A DNA stretch of 64,000 nucleotides, from the NCBI GenBank assembly GCA_964354365.1, contig CAYGZM010000004.1, positions 1-64,000 on the forward strand. Reading direction: 5' to 3'. This document shows, in pieces, positions 61,256 to 64,000 of the stretch. The DNA comes from CAYGZM01 sp964354365 (lineage in GTDB: Bacteria > Planctomycetota > Phycisphaerae > Sedimentisphaerales > Anaerobacaceae). The position numbers and the translations under genes were made by a program. Position 1 is the first letter of the stretch. Each line of letters starts with the position of its first letter. The notes under the pieces are model-generated. The model did not search any database and had not been told where the DNA came from. It worked only from the letters and a program-made list of their open reading frames with translations.

Positions 61256-61840
61256 TTAAGACGGTCCAAGTATCTGGGTCAAACCTTTCCTTATCAGCAT
61301 TGTGGCGATAGCCGCCAGCAGAAGGCTCATCACTTTGGAGAGGGCCTTTGAGCCGGCGTCGCCGAGCACCCTCATAAGAACCGAAGATGCGCTGAGTATT
61401 ATACCAGCCAACAGGACATTTACCACCACCGATATAAGGGTGGCGACCAGCCCGTACTGCGATATTATGATCATCGAGGTTGTCAAGACCGCGGGGCCGA
61501 CAATCAGCGGCGTGCCGAGAGGAACGGCGCCGAGCTGCTGACCCGGCATTCGCCGCCTCATGACCGGGTTGATAATGTCCGTTATGGCCAGGCAGAAGAG
61601 TATCGCGCCTCCGGCGATCATAAAATCGCCTATGGTAATACCGAGCAGTTTGAACACGGCCTTGCCCAGGAACACAAAGCCAACCGCCAGAAGCAGCGCA
61701 GTCAGCACCGACTGAGTGATGGTTTTTGTTTTTTCGTCCCGCCTCATCCCCTCAGTCAGGGAGACAAAGATGGGCAGGACGCCCACGGCGTCAACCGCCA
61801 CAAATATCGGGATGAAGGCTAACAGGATATTTTTGGCCAT
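61256..61840 (-). CDS. MarC family integral membrane protein
   Basis: 194 residues from the ATG at 61840 (MAKNILLAFIPIFVAVDAVG); a TTG at 61867 overlaps the stop of the ATPase gene (TTGA) and is also possible. Six hydrophobic helices; the family motif is RRMPGQQLGAVPLGTPLIVG, then PAVLTTSMIIISQYG. MarC/YhgN proteins have no agreed function. It lies directly after the P-type ATPase and probably shares its transcript. Confidence 0.85.
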   Translation of the reverse strand: MAKNILLAFIPIFVAVDAVGVLPIFVSLTEGMRRDEKTKTITQSVLTALLLAVGFVFLGKAVFKLLGITIGDFMIAGGAILFCLAITDIINPVMRRRMPGQQLGAVPLGTPLIVGPAVLTTSMIIISQYGLVATLISVVVNVLLAGIILSASSVLMRVLGDAGSKALSKVMSLLLAAIATMLIRKGLTQILGPS

Positions 61841-61863
61841 ACAACGAGTCCTGCAAAAGAGAA

Positions 61864-64000
61864 TCAATATAGTTCGCTTGTCCGTCTATTTACCTTCTTG
61901 ACTATTTCCATAGCCCACAGTGGAAACGAAGAAATGGCAACCACCAAGACCCAGTCAAATATGCCCAGCGGCCTGGTCTTGAATATGTTTTGCAGAAATG
62001 GGACATAAACGACCGACATTTGCAGACAGAATGAGCCAACCGTTGCAAGAACCAACTTTTTATTTGTAAGCACCCCAATCTTGAATAACGATACGGTCAT
62101 GCTTCGGCAATTAAAGGCGTGAAACAACTGGCTGCAGGACAAGACGATGAACGCGGCGGTCCTGGCCCTGTCAACATCCTTCTTTTCGACAAATAGAACG
62201 AAGCTAAAAGCCAAAAGGCTGCAGAAAGCAATAAAGGCCCCTTGAGCCAGCATCAGAAACGCCCGCGGCACGGTAACTACCGCCTCATCGGTTAATCGCG
62301 GAGGGCGCTTCATAATATCAGGGTCAACAGGGTCAACGCCTAAAGCTAATGCGGGGAAACCATCGGTTATCAAATTTATCCAAAGAATTTGAATAGGCAG
62401 CAAAGGAACGGGCAAGCCTATAAGCGAAGCGGTGAACATCACCAGGATTTCGCCGACGTTGCAGGAAAGAAGATAGTGAATGAATTTCTTGATATTATCA
62501 TAGATGCCTCTTCCCTCTTCCACGGCAGCCACAATGGAGGCGAAGTTGTCGTCCGTGATAATCATCTCGGAGACTTCTTTTGTAACGTCCGTGCCGGTAA
62601 TCCCCATCGCAACTCCGACATCCGCTTCCTTGACGGCAGGAGCATCGTTCACGCCGTCGCCGGTCATGGCTACTATCTCGTTGCGGCTGCGCCAGGCGCG
62701 CACAATCCTTAGTTTATGCTCCGCAGTAACGCGGGCATATACGGGTATTCTGTCCAGGCGGCTCCGCAACTCTTCGTCGCCCAGTCTATCTAATTCTTCT
62801 CCGGTCAAAGCCAAAGAACCCTCATCAAAAAATCCCAATTCTTTAGCAATGGCCGCAGCCGTATTCTTATGGTCCCCGGTAATCATCACGGTTCTTATGC
62901 CGGCGGATTTACATGCTGCGACCGCCTTCTTAACCTCTTCACGGGGAGGGTCGATCATCGCCGCCAGCCCCGCAAAGACAAGATTCTTCTCAATAGCATC
63001 AGAAAATGACTTCTCCGGCTGATAGCCATCCAATATCTTGTAAGCGACTGCCAGGACCCTCATCGCTGAATCAGCCAGGGCGCCATTGACCCTGAGAATC
63101 TCTTCTCTGTCGGTATTCGTTAATTCTCTTACCCGGTTATGTTCTTCAATGGAAGTGCAGTCCTTCAATAACACATCAGGCGCCCCCTTTACAAAGGCAA
63201 CCGTTTTTTCCGCTTCACGGCGTATTACAGTCATTTTCTTGCGCTGCGAATCAAAGGGAATTTCATCAACAAAAGGAAATTCCTTCTCCGCCTTTTCCTT
63301 TCTTATGTCCGCCTTGGCTGCAAGAGTGAGAAGCGCTCCTTCCGTAGGGTCGCCGACTATCTTATACCCGTCACTATCCTGAATAAGCTGCGCTCCATTA
63401 CATAACACGCCGCAAAACAGGGTCTTATTCAATCCCGGATGGTCCGAGAGGTTCACCTTGTTTCCCTGGAACCGGAATTCTCCTTTTGGCTCATAGCCTA
63501 CGCCGCTCACATCAAAGACCTTGCCGTCTGCAAAAACCGCCTGAACAGTCATTTCATTCTTGGTTAACGTCCCGGTCTTGTCCGAACAGATTACCGTGGC
63601 ACAGCCGAGGGTCTCCACGGAAGGAAGTTTGCGGATGAGCGCGTGACGCTTGACCATTCGCTGCACACCCAGAGCCAGTGCAATGGTTACGACCGCCGGA
63701 AGACCTTCCGGTATGGCGGCGACAGCCAGACTCACGGCCGTTAATAAGACCTCTATAATTTTTCCTCCGCGCGCCCATTCGAGAAGAAATACTATGCCTA
63801 CCAGGAAGAAGCAAAGATAGATTATCCATTTGCCGAATTTCTCCAATTTTTTCTGCAACGGAGTTGATTCACGGGGAATCTCCTGAATCAATCCGGCGAT
63901 TTTGCCCAACTCCGTCTGCATGCCGGTTTGGGCGACTAATGCCCTTGCCTTTCCGGAAGAAACCGAGGTTCCCGGATAGACCATATTTGCGCGGTCGGCC
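61864..64000 (-). CDS. Type II P-type cation (Ca2+-like) ATPase, partial (5' end outside window)
   Basis: The frame is open to the right edge (ADRAN precedes MVYPGTSVSSGKA), so the methionine at 63984 is internal and the real start is beyond 64000; about 712 residues are visible. Motifs: AAIPEGLPAVVTIALALGVQ (TM4), the phosphorylation site ICSDKTGTLTKNEM, VKGAPD, MTGDGVNDAPAVKEADVGVA, and LLPIQILWINLITDGFPALA in TM6. These fit SERCA/PMR1-type pumps exporting Ca2+ (possibly Mn2+). C-terminal TM helices are complete. It precedes the MarC-like gene. Confidence 0.93.
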   Translation of the reverse strand, partial: ADRANMVYPGTSVSSGKARALVAQTGMQTELGKIAGLIQEIPRESTPLQKKLEKFGKWIIYLCFFLVGIVFLLEWARGGKIIEVLLTAVSLAVAAIPEGLPAVVTIALALGVQRMVKRHALIRKLPSVETLGCATVICSDKTGTLTKNEMTVQAVFADGKVFDVSGVGYEPKGEFRFQGNKVNLSDHPGLNKTLFCGVLCNGAQLIQDSDGYKIVGDPTEGALLTLAAKADIRKEKAEKEFPFVDEIPFDSQRKKMTVIRREAEKTVAFVKGAPDVLLKDCTSIEEHNRVRELTNTDREEILRVNGALADSAMRVLAVAYKILDGYQPEKSFSDAIEKNLVFAGLAAMIDPPREEVKKAVAACKSAGIRTVMITGDHKNTAAAIAKELGFFDEGSLALTGEELDRLGDEELRSRLDRIPVYARVTAEHKLRIVRAWRSRNEIVAMTGDGVNDAPAVKEADVGVAMGITGTDVTKEVSEMIITDDNFASIVAAVEEGRGIYDNIKKFIHYLLSCNVGEILVMFTASLIGLPVPLLPIQILWINLITDGFPALALGVDPVDPDIMKRPPRLTDEAVVTVPRAFLMLAQGAFIAFCSLLAFSFVLFVEKKDVDRARTAAFIVLSCSQLFHAFNCRSMTVSLFKIGVLTNKKLVLATVGSFCLQMSVVYVPFLQNIFKTRPLGIFDWVLVVAISSFPLWAMEIVKKVNRRTSELY

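Overview
The window is a GC-rich bacterial chromosome segment with no rRNA, tRNA, CRISPR array or insertion sequence that I can see. I infer a motile planctomycete of the Phycisphaerae/Sedimentisphaerales type. The reasons are sigma54-driven flagellar operons, very long mosaic glycosyltransferases, a GH100/GH130 sugar cluster, and many short palindromic and slogan-like dispersed repeats, including a KTNPI-type repeat at 52480-52795. This placement rests on recollection of such genomes, not on a marker gene.

Layout. (1) 1-21154, all minus strand: a glycan assembly island of five large glycosyltransferase or methyltransferase fusion proteins (one running off the left edge), a SAM methyltransferase, a nucleotide-sugar 6-dehydrogenase, a radical SAM enzyme, a TPR protein, a small coiled-coil protein and a TPR-glycosyltransferase. 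It lies directly downstream of flgL in the same orientation, so flagellin or surface glycosylation is a reasonable guess. (2) 21774-33783, minus strand: the hook/rod/ring operon flgD-flgE-(PilZ protein)-flgF-flgG-flgA-flgH-flgI-flgJ-flgN-flgK-flgL, preceded by a consensus sigma54 promoter at 33872-33886. (3) 34742-49379, plus strand: a FleQ-like regulator, a TPR/STN membrane protein behind a second sigma54 promoter, a secreted repeat protein, an NtrC-type regulator, fliL, fliM, fliN, flhA, a two-TM protein, fliA (sigma28), two tiny proteins, two lipoproteins, and flgM behind a sigma28-type promoter. Flagellin, motAB, fliPQR and flhB are not in the window. (4) 49380-53287: accessory, repeat-rich DNA with a zinc-ribbon protein, a YkgJ-like cysteine-cluster protein, a membrane coiled-coil protein, and a perfect consensus promoter plus Shine-Dalgarno in front of a degenerate short ORF. 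(5) 53288-56519: a divergent pair made of a DNA methyltransferase fused to an Mrr-like nuclease and an AT-rich gene with a C-terminal HEPN RNase motif, the best candidate here for a little-described defence module. (6) 56772-64000, minus strand: GH100-like hydrolase, GT4, PIG-L deacetylase, GH130, MarC-like membrane protein and a type II P-type cation ATPase cut by the right edge.

Together the flagellar genes suggest a FleQ/NtrC plus sigma54 tier driving hook-basal body and switch genes, then FliA/FlgM controlling late genes. A second theme is genome-wide: at least four families of short repeats sit not only between genes but in frame inside genes. The clearest case is a 75-bp (25-codon) element inside the receiver domain of the NtrC-type regulator, nearly identical to an intergenic copy at 34067-34168.
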